Positions 37,542 to 46,894 of a DNA stretch of 64,000 nt are shown piece by piece. This DNA comes from JAVBKX01 sp031553835 (GTDB taxonomy: Bacteria; Bacteroidota; Bacteroidia; Bacteroidales; Azobacteroidaceae). Position numbers and translations under genes: made by a program. How positions within the stretch are numbered: position 1 is the first letter of the stretch; each line of letters opens with the position of its first letter. The stretch spans positions 20,648 through 84,647 of the forward strand of contig JAVBKX010000055.1 of the NCBI GenBank assembly GCA_031553835.1, read 5' to 3'. The notes beneath the pieces are model-generated. The model worked only from the letters and a program-made list of their open reading frames with translations. It was not told the origin of the DNA and did no database searches.

Positions 37542-39245
37542 ATGAAACGAGTAATATTATATACGATTGCTACCATTGCCATTTTAATAAGCAGTTGCGA
37601 CCTGGACCGGCAAATGATAACAACGCTTACCAAAGAACAGGTAAATAAGGAATACGATTTTACCAAAAACCAAATGGCATCCCTGTACACTGATTTGATT
37701 GAAGGTTATTTTCAAATTGGTAATGCCATGGAGGCTTCTGCTTGCGATGAAGCGGCTTTCACCTATTCCGGTGGCATTACACAAATCAATTCGGGAGGGT
37801 GGAGTCCGATTTCCAATCCCGATGACATTATGAATGCTTATTATACTGCCATTCGTAAAACCAACGACTTTCTAAGTCCGCTTGTAGATGTGAACCTGGA
37901 TGCTTACCGGTTGGATCCGACCGAATCTTCGCAAGAAATCTATAAAGCACGTAAAGCAGAAATCCAACGATGGAAATACGAAGCCCGCTTTTTACGAGCA
38001 TTCTATTTTTTTGAATTGGTAAAAAGATATGGAGGATTACCTATCCTTACAGAAACGCTGCCATTGGATGCAGACTTTGCAAGTATCGAAAGAAACTCTT
38101 TAAGTGAATGCCTACAATTTATTATCAATGAATGTGATACGGTTTGTAAAAATGACAATCTGCCTGTGAAATACGGAGCGGATGACTTAGGGCATGTTAC
38201 AAAAGGCGCTGCATTGGCGCTCAAAAGCCGGACACTACTTTATATGGCAAGTGATTTGTATAATTCTCCCGATAAATGGGCGCCTGGGTATGAGCATCCC
38301 GAATTAATTTCGGTTGGAACAGGCGACAGGAATGCCCGTTGGAAAGCGGCTGCTGATGCTGCTCTTGCTGTCATTAATCTTGCCGGATCGGGTTATGCCA
38401 TGGCCGCTGATTATTCCCTGCTTGGCAAAACGTTCGATAATCCTGAATTAATTATGGTACGCCGTAGTTGGGCAAGAAATGATTTTGAACGGATTAATTT
38501 TCCCATGGGATATCCACAAGGGCAGGGAAGTGTGACCCCATCCCAAAACTTAGTGGATGCTTACGAAATGACAGACGGAACCAAATTCAATTGGAATAAT
38601 CCGGCGCACACTGCCGACCCTTATGCCAACCGGGATCCTCGGTTATCATATACAGCTTATAAAAATGGAGATAAATTCCGTGAAATATTCCTTGAATGTT
38701 ATGTAGGAGGCGCCAATGGGCCGGGCGGCGTTCCCAATGCTACCCACACGGGCTATTATTTGAAGAAATTCATAGATGAATCTCTTGATTTACAATTAAA
38801 TAGAACAAGCGTTCATTCCTGGGTATTCTTCCGGATCAGCGAAATGTACTTAAATTATGCAGAAGCACTCAATGAATATGATCCCGGAAATCCGGATATC
38901 CTTGTGTACCTCAATAAAGTACGTGGAAGAGCCGGGGTCAATATGCCTCCTGTTCCTGAAACGGATCAAAATATAGTAAGGGAAAAAATTCGTAATGAAC
39001 GCCGGGTTGAGTTGGCATTTGAAGGTCATCGTCTTTGGGATACCCGTCGTTGGATGATGGCAACAGATGTACTCAATCAACCATTATACGGAATAGAAAT
39101 TACATTAAAGGATTTTCAATACTCGTATAAAAAAGTAGAAGTAGAAAAACGGGTGTTTGAACCAAAAATGTATTTCTATCCAATTCCACAAAGTATTTTA
39201 TTCTCCTCCGGAAATAATTGGCCGCAAAATCCGCTTTGGCAATAA
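37542..39245 (+). CDS. susD: SusD/RagB-like surface glycan-binding lipoprotein (pair 2)
   Basis: This 567-residue lipoprotein has a signal peptide with lipidated Cys19 (ILISSCDLD). SusD hallmarks are YEARFLRAFYFFELVKRYGG, KGAALALKSRTLLYMAS, FFRISEMYLNYAEALNEYD and RNERRVELAFEGHRLWDTRRW. It is only distantly similar to the first SusD in this locus, suggesting a second glycan or a second product size rather than a simple duplication. It is translationally close to the short SusC (17 bases) and followed by the PKD-type lipoprotein (24 bases). Confidence 0.94.
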   Translation: MKRVILYTIATIAILISSCDLDRQMITTLTKEQVNKEYDFTKNQMASLYTDLIEGYFQIGNAMEASACDEAAFTYSGGITQINSGGWSPISNPDDIMNAYYTAIRKTNDFLSPLVDVNLDAYRLDPTESSQEIYKARKAEIQRWKYEARFLRAFYFFELVKRYGGLPILTETLPLDADFASIERNSLSECLQFIINECDTVCKNDNLPVKYGADDLGHVTKGAALALKSRTLLYMASDLYNSPDKWAPGYEHPELISVGTGDRNARWKAAADAALAVINLAGSGYAMAADYSLLGKTFDNPELIMVRRSWARNDFERINFPMGYPQGQGSVTPSQNLVDAYEMTDGTKFNWNNPAHTADPYANRDPRLSYTAYKNGDKFREIFLECYVGGANGPGGVPNATHTGYYLKKFIDESLDLQLNRTSVHSWVFFRISEMYLNYAEALNEYDPGNPDILVYLNKVRGRAGVNMPPVPETDQNIVREKIRNERRVELAFEGHRLWDTRRWMMATDVLNQPLYGIEITLKDFQYSYKKVEVEKRVFEPKMYFYPIPQSILFSSGNNWPQNPLWQ

Positions 39246-39269
39246 TAATAACCTCTAAAACATAAAATT

Positions 39270-40604
39270 ATGAAGCAAAAATATAAAAACCGATTGATAA
39301 ATGTCCTGGTTGTATGCATTATGGCATTGGTTGTGTGCTCCTGCGAATATCAGGATATTGCCGATGCTGATTATCCAGGACAATCCATCTATCTGCCTGT
39401 GGCTTACAATGGAATATATGCTTTAAATGATACGACACCTACCGGTGCCAAAGTGTTCCGCTATGAGTTGGACATTCCCAATAATAAATTTATTGTTCCA
39501 TTATCTGTCTATCGTTCAGGAACTAATAATGACGGAACGGTTCATGTTGATATAACTGTCAATAACGATACAATCAATACCCTCATTGCCAGTGGAGAAA
39601 TGATTGACAATGAAGGCCGGAATTTTCAGCTAATTCCTGAAGACAAATATACAATCGATCCCTCTGTTACAATAGGAAACGGAGAAGAATGGAAAGGTTT
39701 TCAACTTAAAATAGACTTGCAATATATTTCTACTCAAGCCGATAAGCGGCTTGCCCTGGCTGTGGTAGTGGCTAGTTCTGAAATTCCGGCTTCTCCAACA
39801 TTAGGAACAGTTATCATTGTCATTGATACCCGGTTTTTGGTGCCGACTCCACATTTTAATTACTCCATTTCTAAAAGTAACGATAAAACTATTCTGTTCG
39901 ACAATCAATCTTCTTATGCATTGACTTATCTATGGAATTTTGGAGATGGAACCACATCGACTAAAAAAAATCCTGATCCTCATGCATATGCAGACTATAC
40001 GACATATCCTATTTCACTTACCGTTACCGGAATAACCGGAATACCCGAAACCTATGAGACCAATATCCGCATCTGGGAAAACGTTTCCACATTATATTTA
40101 AAAAATCCCGGAAATCCTAATCCGTTTACACGCAGTGATACTCGCACAAGCCGTACCGGTAACCTGGCTGACTGGATCACAACTGATAATCTGAAAGCCT
40201 TGTCGGGAGGACAATTGTATGGAGGATTTTATAACGATGCCACATTGGGAACTGTGATGGATTTGTATTCTCGAAACCCTATTATCAATGGTAAAATTTA
40301 CCAAACTACCAGATTGCCGCAAGGTACCTACCGGATAACATTTGATCCAGTAAAATTTGAAGGAACTAATAATTGTTACTTTGTACTGTGTTATGGTGCT
40401 ACTATGCCGGATATTGAACAAATTGCAGGAAATAGCAATATCCTGATTGGTTTCAATTGGACTGAACCTATTGAACTACAAGAATTTGAAGTAAATATTC
40501 CTGCCGAACAGGACGTGACGATCGGATTTGTTGTTTCCACTCCGGCTCCGGCTACCGGGCGCATCAATGAAATTTTTATCAAATCAGTTGGTTTATACAA
40601 ATAA
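39270..40604 (+). CDS. Surface glycan-binding lipoprotein with DUF1735-like and PKD domains
   Basis: The 444-residue lipoprotein (lipidated Cys25 in VVCSCEYQD) has the position and layout of a surface glycan-binding protein of a PUL. An N-terminal DUF1735-like beta domain (residues about 35-185) carries SIYLPVAYNGIY and PEDKYTIDPSVTIGNGEEW. A PKD domain (about 190-275) contains YLWNFGDGTTSTKKNPDPH, and a C-terminal jelly-roll domain (about 285-444) looks carbohydrate-binding. PKD in this role usually spaces the binding domain away from the membrane. The domain names are from recognition. It ends one base before the beta-helix/GH43 fusion gene, so translation is probably coupled. Confidence 0.8.
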   Translation: MKQKYKNRLINVLVVCIMALVVCSCEYQDIADADYPGQSIYLPVAYNGIYALNDTTPTGAKVFRYELDIPNNKFIVPLSVYRSGTNNDGTVHVDITVNNDTINTLIASGEMIDNEGRNFQLIPEDKYTIDPSVTIGNGEEWKGFQLKIDLQYISTQADKRLALAVVVASSEIPASPTLGTVIIVIDTRFLVPTPHFNYSISKSNDKTILFDNQSSYALTYLWNFGDGTTSTKKNPDPHAYADYTTYPISLTVTGITGIPETYETNIRIWENVSTLYLKNPGNPNPFTRSDTRTSRTGNLADWITTDNLKALSGGQLYGGFYNDATLGTVMDLYSRNPIINGKIYQTTRLPQGTYRITFDPVKFEGTNNCYFVLCYGATMPDIEQIAGNSNILIGFNWTEPIELQEFEVNIPAEQDVTIGFVVSTPAPATGRINEIFIKSVGLYK

Positions 40605-40605
40605 G

Positions 40606-43600
40606 ATGAAAAGCAAACATTTTTTTCTATTGGTAGTTGCGATTGCCTGGGTTGTGGAAGCATCCGGCAATCGCAATACCGGAATTGCCTTGGATCTTCA
40701 GCAATATATTGATGAAGCGATATCGAAGGGCAATAAAACGATTACTATTCCTCCCGGAACATACCGGGTAACTCCACATGACAAAACACATCTCTCTTTC
40801 AATGATTTGAATGATATCACCATCATAGCCGAAGGAGTAGAAATGATTTGTACCGAAACAACGCGTGCTATTACTTTTAATGGTTGTAAAAATATGACGT
40901 TGAAAGGATTGATAATTGATTATGATCCGCTCTGTTTCACACAGGGAGTAATTACCAAATTAGGGGCCGATAAAACATTTATAGAATTCAAACTGGATGA
41001 TGGTTATCCGGATAATCTGGTGGAACGAATTGAAATTTTCGATTCAAAAACACTTCATTTAAAACGTGCAACTCATTATGGATGGGGCAGATTTGAAAAA
41101 ATCGGAAACCGGCAATACCGTGTCGGAAAAGGAAATAATTACAAATACAATCCGGATATTGATAAAGAAGAAGTAGGGGACATCCTGGTTACAAACAATG
41201 ATTATACACCGAATGGAAATGAACCTCATGCCATTTACAGTGATCAATGCACCAACCTCAAGTTGGAAGATATTACCTTATATTCCGGAAATTGTTTTGG
41301 CTTTTTCGAAACCAATGGTACAAAAAACACCTATATCCGGTGTAAAATCGACCGGCGATCTCCCGAAACCGATCTGTATGAACGCAAAAAACGGATACGA
41401 TCAAATGATGCAGACGCTTTTCACAGCAAGTTTGCCTACATCGGCCCTCAACTGATTGAATGTTCTGCCAGATATCAGGGAGATGATGGCATTAATATTT
41501 GTGGAAAATATTATTTTTCGGTTGGCGGAAAAGGGAAAAACATCCGTCTGGTTATTCCACATTCCTGTTCGTTACAAGTCGGAAACCAATTGGAATTACT
41601 AACCATCGAAGGCAAAAGGTTACCGGAATGCACTGTTGTAAATATTGAAGAAGATGGAAAAATATCCCAACAGGAAATTAATTCCATTGCTCAACTAAAA
41701 CAAAATGAAGGGAATAAACGTGCTTTAACCCGCTCACAGAATAAAATCTTAAAAATAACTGTAGACAAAGAGGTTGACTTTCCTTTAGGGACCATTGTTG
41801 GAAATATTGATCAGAAAGGAGATGGATTCTTAATCAAAAATTGCAATTTTTCCTACAATCGTTCACGGGGAATCCTCATTAAAGCAAGCAATGGAAAGGT
41901 GATTGGCAATGTATTGGAAGCCAACGCCATGCATTCTGTACTGATTACTCCGGAAGCCTGGTGGCTGGAGTCGGGAAGCTCAGACAATGTGGAAGTACGT
42001 GATAATATCATTATCCGCAACGGAGCGGAAAAAGCCATCAGCATTGAAGGCATGGGATTTATCGGGGATGTTCCACCTGCCGGTCTGCACAATAATATTA
42101 TCATCGAAAACAACAAATTTTCAGATTGTATAATGCCCTGCATATACATGGCTTCTACAAAAGGCGGAACAATCCGGAATAATGATTATTATTTTCCTGT
42201 CTTTAATAAAATGACTGAACCTGTACTCACTGTAAATTGTGAGGATATCACAATCACTCAGTCACAGCAATCCGATAAAATGATTGTTACTACAGACAAT
42301 ACGTACAATCCGGACTTAGGAAATGGTTACTACATGAATCCTGTTCTGAAAGGAGATTGGGGCGATCCGACTGTGGTTCGTGACGGGAATGATTACTACA
42401 TGACCAATCATTCGGCCAGTCTGGGGACTCCAAGTATGTTGATCTGGCATTCCAGGGACTTGGTTAACTGGGAACCCATTACTTATGCCCTGAACGAAAA
42501 TCTCGGACAATCGGTTTGGGCTGCTGATTTTATCAAACACGGCGAGTTATTTTATATTTATCTGCCTGTCCCTTCAAAAAACACCAATTATGTAATTACA
42601 GCTCCGCATCCGGCTGGGCCATGGAGTAAAGCCATTGACCTGAAAGTCAGTGGTATCGATCCCGGACACATTGCAACTCCCGAAGGTAAACGCTATCTGC
42701 ATGTCGATAACGGTTATATGGTGGAACTTGCGCCGGATGGATTGTCTGTTATTTCCGAAAAAAAGAAAGTATATGATGGGTGGCAATATCCTTCCGACTG
42801 GATTGTTGAATGTTTTTGCCTGGAATCCCCAAAACTGACTTATCGCAACGGGTGGTATTATCTGACTGTGGCACAAGGTGGAACAGCAGGTCCTCCAACC
42901 GGACACATGGTGGCATCTTCACGCTCACGCACACCTTTTGGGCCTTGGGAACATAATCCTTACAATCCGATTGTGAAGACAAAATCACGCACTGAAAAAT
43001 GGGCGTCTATGGGGCATGGAACATTGGTCGATACTCCTCAGAATGAATGGTTTATTATTTTCCATGCATACGATAACAATGCTCGTCATCTGGGTCGCCA
43101 GGTATTAATGTTGCCGGTGGAATGGACAGAAGACGGTTGGTTTAAGATTCCGGAAGGCGCAGATGTAGCAGAGCCTCTTAAGAAAACAGCTAATGGAACT
43201 ATCATTCATAACAAAATGCAACTGTCTGATAATTTTTCAGGAAGTACAATCGGTTTACAGTGGAAAATGATGGGAGGAGATATTAGGGAAAGAGTCAGTG
43301 TGAATAATGGTGCTTTGATGTTGAAAGCAACAGGAACTTCTCCTTCCGATAGCAATCCGGTTGTCATCGATCCTATGAATGATTATTATCAGGTGGAAAT
43401 AGACGTTATGCCGGGAAAAACGAATAAAACGGGTCTCCTTTTCTATTCACACAATCGATATATGGGGCTCGAACTTGATGGTTCTACTATTTATCGCCTT
43501 ACAGGAAACGGTTATTCCCGGGAACAAATTAAAGATGTCGAAAACAATAGCCCTGTGCGTTTCCGGTTATCAAACGATCACAATGACCTGTTGTATTGGT

Positions 43601-43749
43601 ACAGCATTGATAATGGAAAAAACTGGACCCGGATCGATTTTGTCAATAATCTTACCAATTGGGGAGGAGGCACTATCCGTCCAGGCGTATATGCAACAGG
43701 CACAGGAGAAGCTCTGTTCAAAAATTTCACCTACAAGGGGATTCAATAA
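40606..43749 (+). CDS. Fusion of GH110-related beta-helix and GH43 glycosidase
   Basis: This 1047-residue protein joins two enzymes. I start it at the ATG at 40606, one base after the previous stop, giving a signal peptide (FFLLVVAIAWVVEAS); the longer frame upstream overlaps the previous gene. Residues about 25-560 are a beta-helix matching the 15700-17616 protein and, more distantly, the GH110 pair: GLIIDYDPLCFTQGVI, DADAFHSKF (D270, H273), QGDDGINICG (D293, D294), RSRGILIKASNG, WWLESG. Residues about 567-870 are GH43 with D587 in WGDPTVVRDG, a DPGH modulator and ESPKLTYRNGWYY. The C-terminal 190 residues are a beta-sandwich (LSDNFSGSTIGLQWKMMGG) typical of GH43 accessory modules. The two active sites probably attack adjacent linkages of one substrate. 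Confidence 0.85.
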   Translation: MKSKHFFLLVVAIAWVVEASGNRNTGIALDLQQYIDEAISKGNKTITIPPGTYRVTPHDKTHLSFNDLNDITIIAEGVEMICTETTRAITFNGCKNMTLKGLIIDYDPLCFTQGVITKLGADKTFIEFKLDDGYPDNLVERIEIFDSKTLHLKRATHYGWGRFEKIGNRQYRVGKGNNYKYNPDIDKEEVGDILVTNNDYTPNGNEPHAIYSDQCTNLKLEDITLYSGNCFGFFETNGTKNTYIRCKIDRRSPETDLYERKKRIRSNDADAFHSKFAYIGPQLIECSARYQGDDGINICGKYYFSVGGKGKNIRLVIPHSCSLQVGNQLELLTIEGKRLPECTVVNIEEDGKISQQEINSIAQLKQNEGNKRALTRSQNKILKITVDKEVDFPLGTIVGNIDQKGDGFLIKNCNFSYNRSRGILIKASNGKVIGNVLEANAMHSVLITPEAWWLESGSSDNVEVRDNIIIRNGAEKAISIEGMGFIGDVPPAGLHNNIIIENNKFSDCIMPCIYMASTKGGTIRNNDYYFPVFNKMTEPVLTVNCEDITITQSQQSDKMIVTTDNTYNPDLGNGYYMNPVLKGDWGDPTVVRDGNDYYMTNHSASLGTPSMLIWHSRDLVNWEPITYALNENLGQSVWAADFIKHGELFYIYLPVPSKNTNYVITAPHPAGPWSKAIDLKVSGIDPGHIATPEGKRYLHVDNGYMVELAPDGLSVISEKKKVYDGWQYPSDWIVECFCLESPKLTYRNGWYYLTVAQGGTAGPPTGHMVASSRSRTPFGPWEHNPYNPIVKTKSRTEKWASMGHGTLVDTPQNEWFIIFHAYDNNARHLGRQVLMLPVEWTEDGWFKIPEGADVAEPLKKTANGTIIHNKMQLSDNFSGSTIGLQWKMMGGDIRERVSVNNGALMLKATGTSPSDSNPVVIDPMNDYYQVEIDVMPGKTNKTGLLFYSHNRYMGLELDGSTIYRLTGNGYSREQIKDVENNSPVRFRLSNDHNDLLYWYSIDNGKNWTRIDFVNNLTNWGGGTIRPGVYATGTGEALFKNFTYKGIQ

Positions 43750-43772
43750 TTTGATACTTAACACATTTTATC

Positions 43773-44897
43773 ATGAGAACGATTGCACAAACACAAATAG
43801 TATGTTTATTACTGCTCCTGTCCATTTGGGCGTATGCTTGTAATAATTCGAAAAAAACAGAAAAAAAAGCGGAAGATAAAACTTTCACATACAGCAATCC
43901 ATCCAACTTTTCTTATCCATACTGGGATGGAAAAACAGAAGTTACAAAAACAGAATTACGCGATCCGGCCATTATCCGGGATGGAGATACTTATTACCTG
44001 GTTTTCACACATTTCCCGTTTACTCACCATACCAGCGCCAATCCGGATAAACCGGACTATAATTCATCTCCCGGCATCCGGTTATACTCATCCAACGATT
44101 TACAAAACTGGAAATTTGAAAATTGGCTGGTAAAATCAAGCGAACTGCCGGAAAATTGTCCGTATAAACACCGTTTCTGGGCGCCGGAAATCCATAAATT
44201 CGGAGACAAATTTTACTTAATTTTTTATGCTGATAATTGGATTAAAGATGAATACAATGCTGCCGGAGAAAAAGGATATGTTGCGTTTATTGGTATTGCA
44301 GACAAGGTGACCGGGCCTTATAATCATATTTCCTGGCTAAAAGGAGCCGGTTGCGATACCAATCTGTTTCAGGATGAGGATGGGAAAATTTACGCTATTA
44401 TGCCTTATGGCGATGAATTTATTCAGGAAGCAGATTTTTCCAATATAGCAAATGGAGATATCCGTTTGATCGGAGAGCGAAAAGCCATTGTAGCAAGGGA
44501 TAACAGCGATGTTGGCAAAACATTCAGTCCCGATTATATGGAAGCTCCCTGGATGATTAAAAAGAACGGAAAATATATTCTGTTTACCGGATCACCTTAC
44601 CGCAAAGCCAGCATCCCCGAAGGCGCTACACCTGATTTGGAATACGGTTACTGGGTAGGAGTAGCCATTGCAGATAGTATTTGGGGACCTTATAAAAAGC
44701 AACCCCAAATATTCCTGGGCGGACATATTGCCGTATTTACCGGTCCTGATGGAAAAGATTGGTTTTCCTATCGTGGTGAATCCGGCGATGTAGCGCAAGG
44801 ATTACTTTGTATAGATCCAATTCTTTATAATGCTGATGGTTCTATTTCCCCTTTTAATCCTACTACAGATACTATTACAATTACTTATAAATACTAA
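43773..44897 (+). CDS. GH43-family glycosidase lipoprotein
   Basis: This 374-residue protein is the single-domain paralogue of the 21853-23232 enzyme. The signal peptide ends at a lipobox-like AYAC (Cys23). The GH43 catalytic set is D64 in LRDPAIIRDG, D195 in CDTNLFQDEDG and E257 in MEAPWMIKKNGKY, with identical numbering and long identical blocks such as DNWIK and YKHRFWAPEIHK. It lacks the T9SS sorting domain of that paralogue, so the same chemistry is placed in another compartment, probably the periplasm. The released sugar is not known. It lies 23 bases after the fusion gene and 4 before the second GH110 gene. Confidence 0.9.
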   Translation: MRTIAQTQIVCLLLLLSIWAYACNNSKKTEKKAEDKTFTYSNPSNFSYPYWDGKTEVTKTELRDPAIIRDGDTYYLVFTHFPFTHHTSANPDKPDYNSSPGIRLYSSNDLQNWKFENWLVKSSELPENCPYKHRFWAPEIHKFGDKFYLIFYADNWIKDEYNAAGEKGYVAFIGIADKVTGPYNHISWLKGAGCDTNLFQDEDGKIYAIMPYGDEFIQEADFSNIANGDIRLIGERKAIVARDNSDVGKTFSPDYMEAPWMIKKNGKYILFTGSPYRKASIPEGATPDLEYGYWVGVAIADSIWGPYKKQPQIFLGGHIAVFTGPDGKDWFSYRGESGDVAQGLLCIDPILYNADGSISPFNPTTDTITITYKY

Positions 44898-44901
44898 AAT
44901 T

Positions 44902-46788
44902 ATGTCTATTAAAATTGTTTTTATATTCATTGTATTGGCCGTCATCAATACCTTGCCAACAGTTGGAAATACGCAGATTTCGATAGCTGAATTCGGATTA
45001 AAACCGGATACAAGGGAAGATGCACGTCCGGCTATTCTGAAGGCAATCGAATCCTGTAAGGGAAAAACAAATGTTACACTGTATTTTCCGGTCGGAAGAT
45101 ATGATTTCTATCCGGAAAAAGGTACGGAAACAGCTAAAAATATCTTTGAACAAAGAGCTACCATAGGAATTATCCTGGAAGGACTTGAAAATTTCACCTT
45201 AGACGGCGGAGGTTCTTCCTTTATCTTTCATGGAAAAATGCAGGTTGCCATGCTGAAACACTGCACTGATATTACGTTGAAGAATTTTTCCGTCGATTGG
45301 GACAGACCCTTTATTTCACAGGCCGAAATTATAGATGCACAGGATAATTATCTCGACATTAAAGTAGATAAAAGTGAATATCCATTCAAAGTTGAGGATG
45401 GAAAAGCATTATTCATAGGAGAAGGTTGGGAATTGCCTATTACAACAATGTATTCGACGCTTTTCGATAAAAAAACCAAAAATATTGCTTACAATACATG
45501 GGATAGTACATTGGGGGATATTTTTGAACAAAAGGCGGAACTGATCGGCAATGATATTATACGTTTCCATGGAAAACCAAAAATCAAACCGGATCCGGGA
45601 ACTATGGTGGCTCTTTATCATGTCCGTTATTTTGCGCTGGGTATTTTTATGGATTACAGCAAAAATGTTTTATTGAAGGATATAACATTATATCATGTGT
45701 TAAGTAACGGATTCCTTGGTCATCGTACCGAAAACATTACATTGGATAATGCATCCACCAAAGTAAATGATGCTAAAGGCCGCTATTTCAGTGTGCTTGC
45801 TGATGCCTGCCATTTTACGGAATGTAAAGGATTAATTAAATTGATTAATTGTACACATACCGGACAGGGAGACGATTTTATCAATGTACACGGCAACAGT
45901 ATAAAAATAACGGATGTGTTGGATTCTCATAGCGTGGAAGTGGCTGCAACAGGTAAAGGATCCGGAGTATTCATGACTGAAGACGATGAATATTGGTTTA
46001 TTCAACTCAATACTGCACAAAGAGGAACGGTAGGAAAAGTCGTTTCCAAAATTCCCGTAATGAAAAATGGGAAACTGGAAGCCTACAAAATAAGTTTTAA
46101 AGAAGCCATCCCTAAAGAAATAAAAAAAGGTGATTTTCTGGAATGTAAAACCTGGTGTGCCGGATTGGAAGTGCGTAATTGTCGCATATTGAAACTCCAC
46201 CGCGCCAGGGGAATATTGGTTACTACACCAAAAGACGTGATCATTGAAGATAATTATTTTTCTACGGCAGGAACAGCTATACTATTGGAAGGAGATTTTG
46301 ATTACTGGTATGAGTCCGGAGCAAATAATAATGTCCAAATCAGGAATAATATTTTTGATAACTGCCTGACTTCCGGCAATAAAAACGGTTCGCGGGCAGA
46401 GTGGGGGGAAGCCGTAATTACCATCACGCCATCGCATATTCCTCAGGATGTGGATGCGGAACCCTACCACAAAAACATCCATATTACCAATAACACATTC
46501 AACGTTTTTGATGCTCCTTTAGTGAGGGCGGTTTCTACCCGCGGACTTTATTTTACCGGTAATCAAATTGTAAAAACATACGATTATAAACCATATACCT
46601 GGCAAAAATCAGCCTTTTTATTAGACGGATGCAGGGAGGTTGTAATTAAAGACAATAAAATAGATAATGACTATACCACTCGGGATATTTTTATTGAACA
46701 CATGCGCATCAGTGATGTAAAAGCCGATGCGAATGAATATTTTGTAGTAAAACCGTTAATTGGTGTCGATACGCACATGCAATGGTAG
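44902..46788 (+). CDS. GH110-type alpha-1,3-galactosidase (second copy)
   Basis: The protein has 628 residues from the ATG at 44902, 4 bases after the preceding stop; the longer open frame overlaps the GH43 gene. The signal peptide is about 1-24. The sequence follows the GH110 pattern closely: ISIAEFGLKPDTREDARPAI, RYDFYPEKGTE, SSFIFHGKM, KNFSVDWDRPFISQAEI, ADACHFTECKG (D301, H304), QGDDFINVHG (D324, D325), RARGILVTT, YWYESG with RNNIFDNC. It is closer to characterised GH110 members than the first copy as judged by these blocks, though this was not searched. It is the last gene of the rightward operon and is followed by a hairpin. No sorting domain is present. Confidence 0.87.
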   Translation: MSIKIVFIFIVLAVINTLPTVGNTQISIAEFGLKPDTREDARPAILKAIESCKGKTNVTLYFPVGRYDFYPEKGTETAKNIFEQRATIGIILEGLENFTLDGGGSSFIFHGKMQVAMLKHCTDITLKNFSVDWDRPFISQAEIIDAQDNYLDIKVDKSEYPFKVEDGKALFIGEGWELPITTMYSTLFDKKTKNIAYNTWDSTLGDIFEQKAELIGNDIIRFHGKPKIKPDPGTMVALYHVRYFALGIFMDYSKNVLLKDITLYHVLSNGFLGHRTENITLDNASTKVNDAKGRYFSVLADACHFTECKGLIKLINCTHTGQGDDFINVHGNSIKITDVLDSHSVEVAATGKGSGVFMTEDDEYWFIQLNTAQRGTVGKVVSKIPVMKNGKLEAYKISFKEAIPKEIKKGDFLECKTWCAGLEVRNCRILKLHRARGILVTTPKDVIIEDNYFSTAGTAILLEGDFDYWYESGANNNVQIRNNIFDNCLTSGNKNGSRAEWGEAVITITPSHIPQDVDAEPYHKNIHITNNTFNVFDAPLVRAVSTRGLYFTGNQIVKTYDYKPYTWQKSAFLLDGCREVVIKDNKIDNDYTTRDIFIEHMRISDVKADANEYFVVKPLIGVDTHMQW

Positions 46789-46801
46789 CTGAATATATGT
46801 G

Positions 46802-46833
46802 ATCGGATGGGTCATATTTATGGCCCTTCCGAT
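46802..46833. terminator. Hairpin at the end of the rightward PUL operon
   Basis: ATCGGA-x-GGG-x-CAT pairs with ATG-x-CCC-x-TCCGAT around a four-base loop. It lies between the GH110 stop and the convergent YihY gene end. There is no strong T-run, so it may also act as a 3' stability element. Confidence 0.65.
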
Positions 46834-46894
46834 TATTATGATCCGGTTAAGCGCAGATACGATTTTTTATTCAGTGGTTAATTCCGATTGAATA

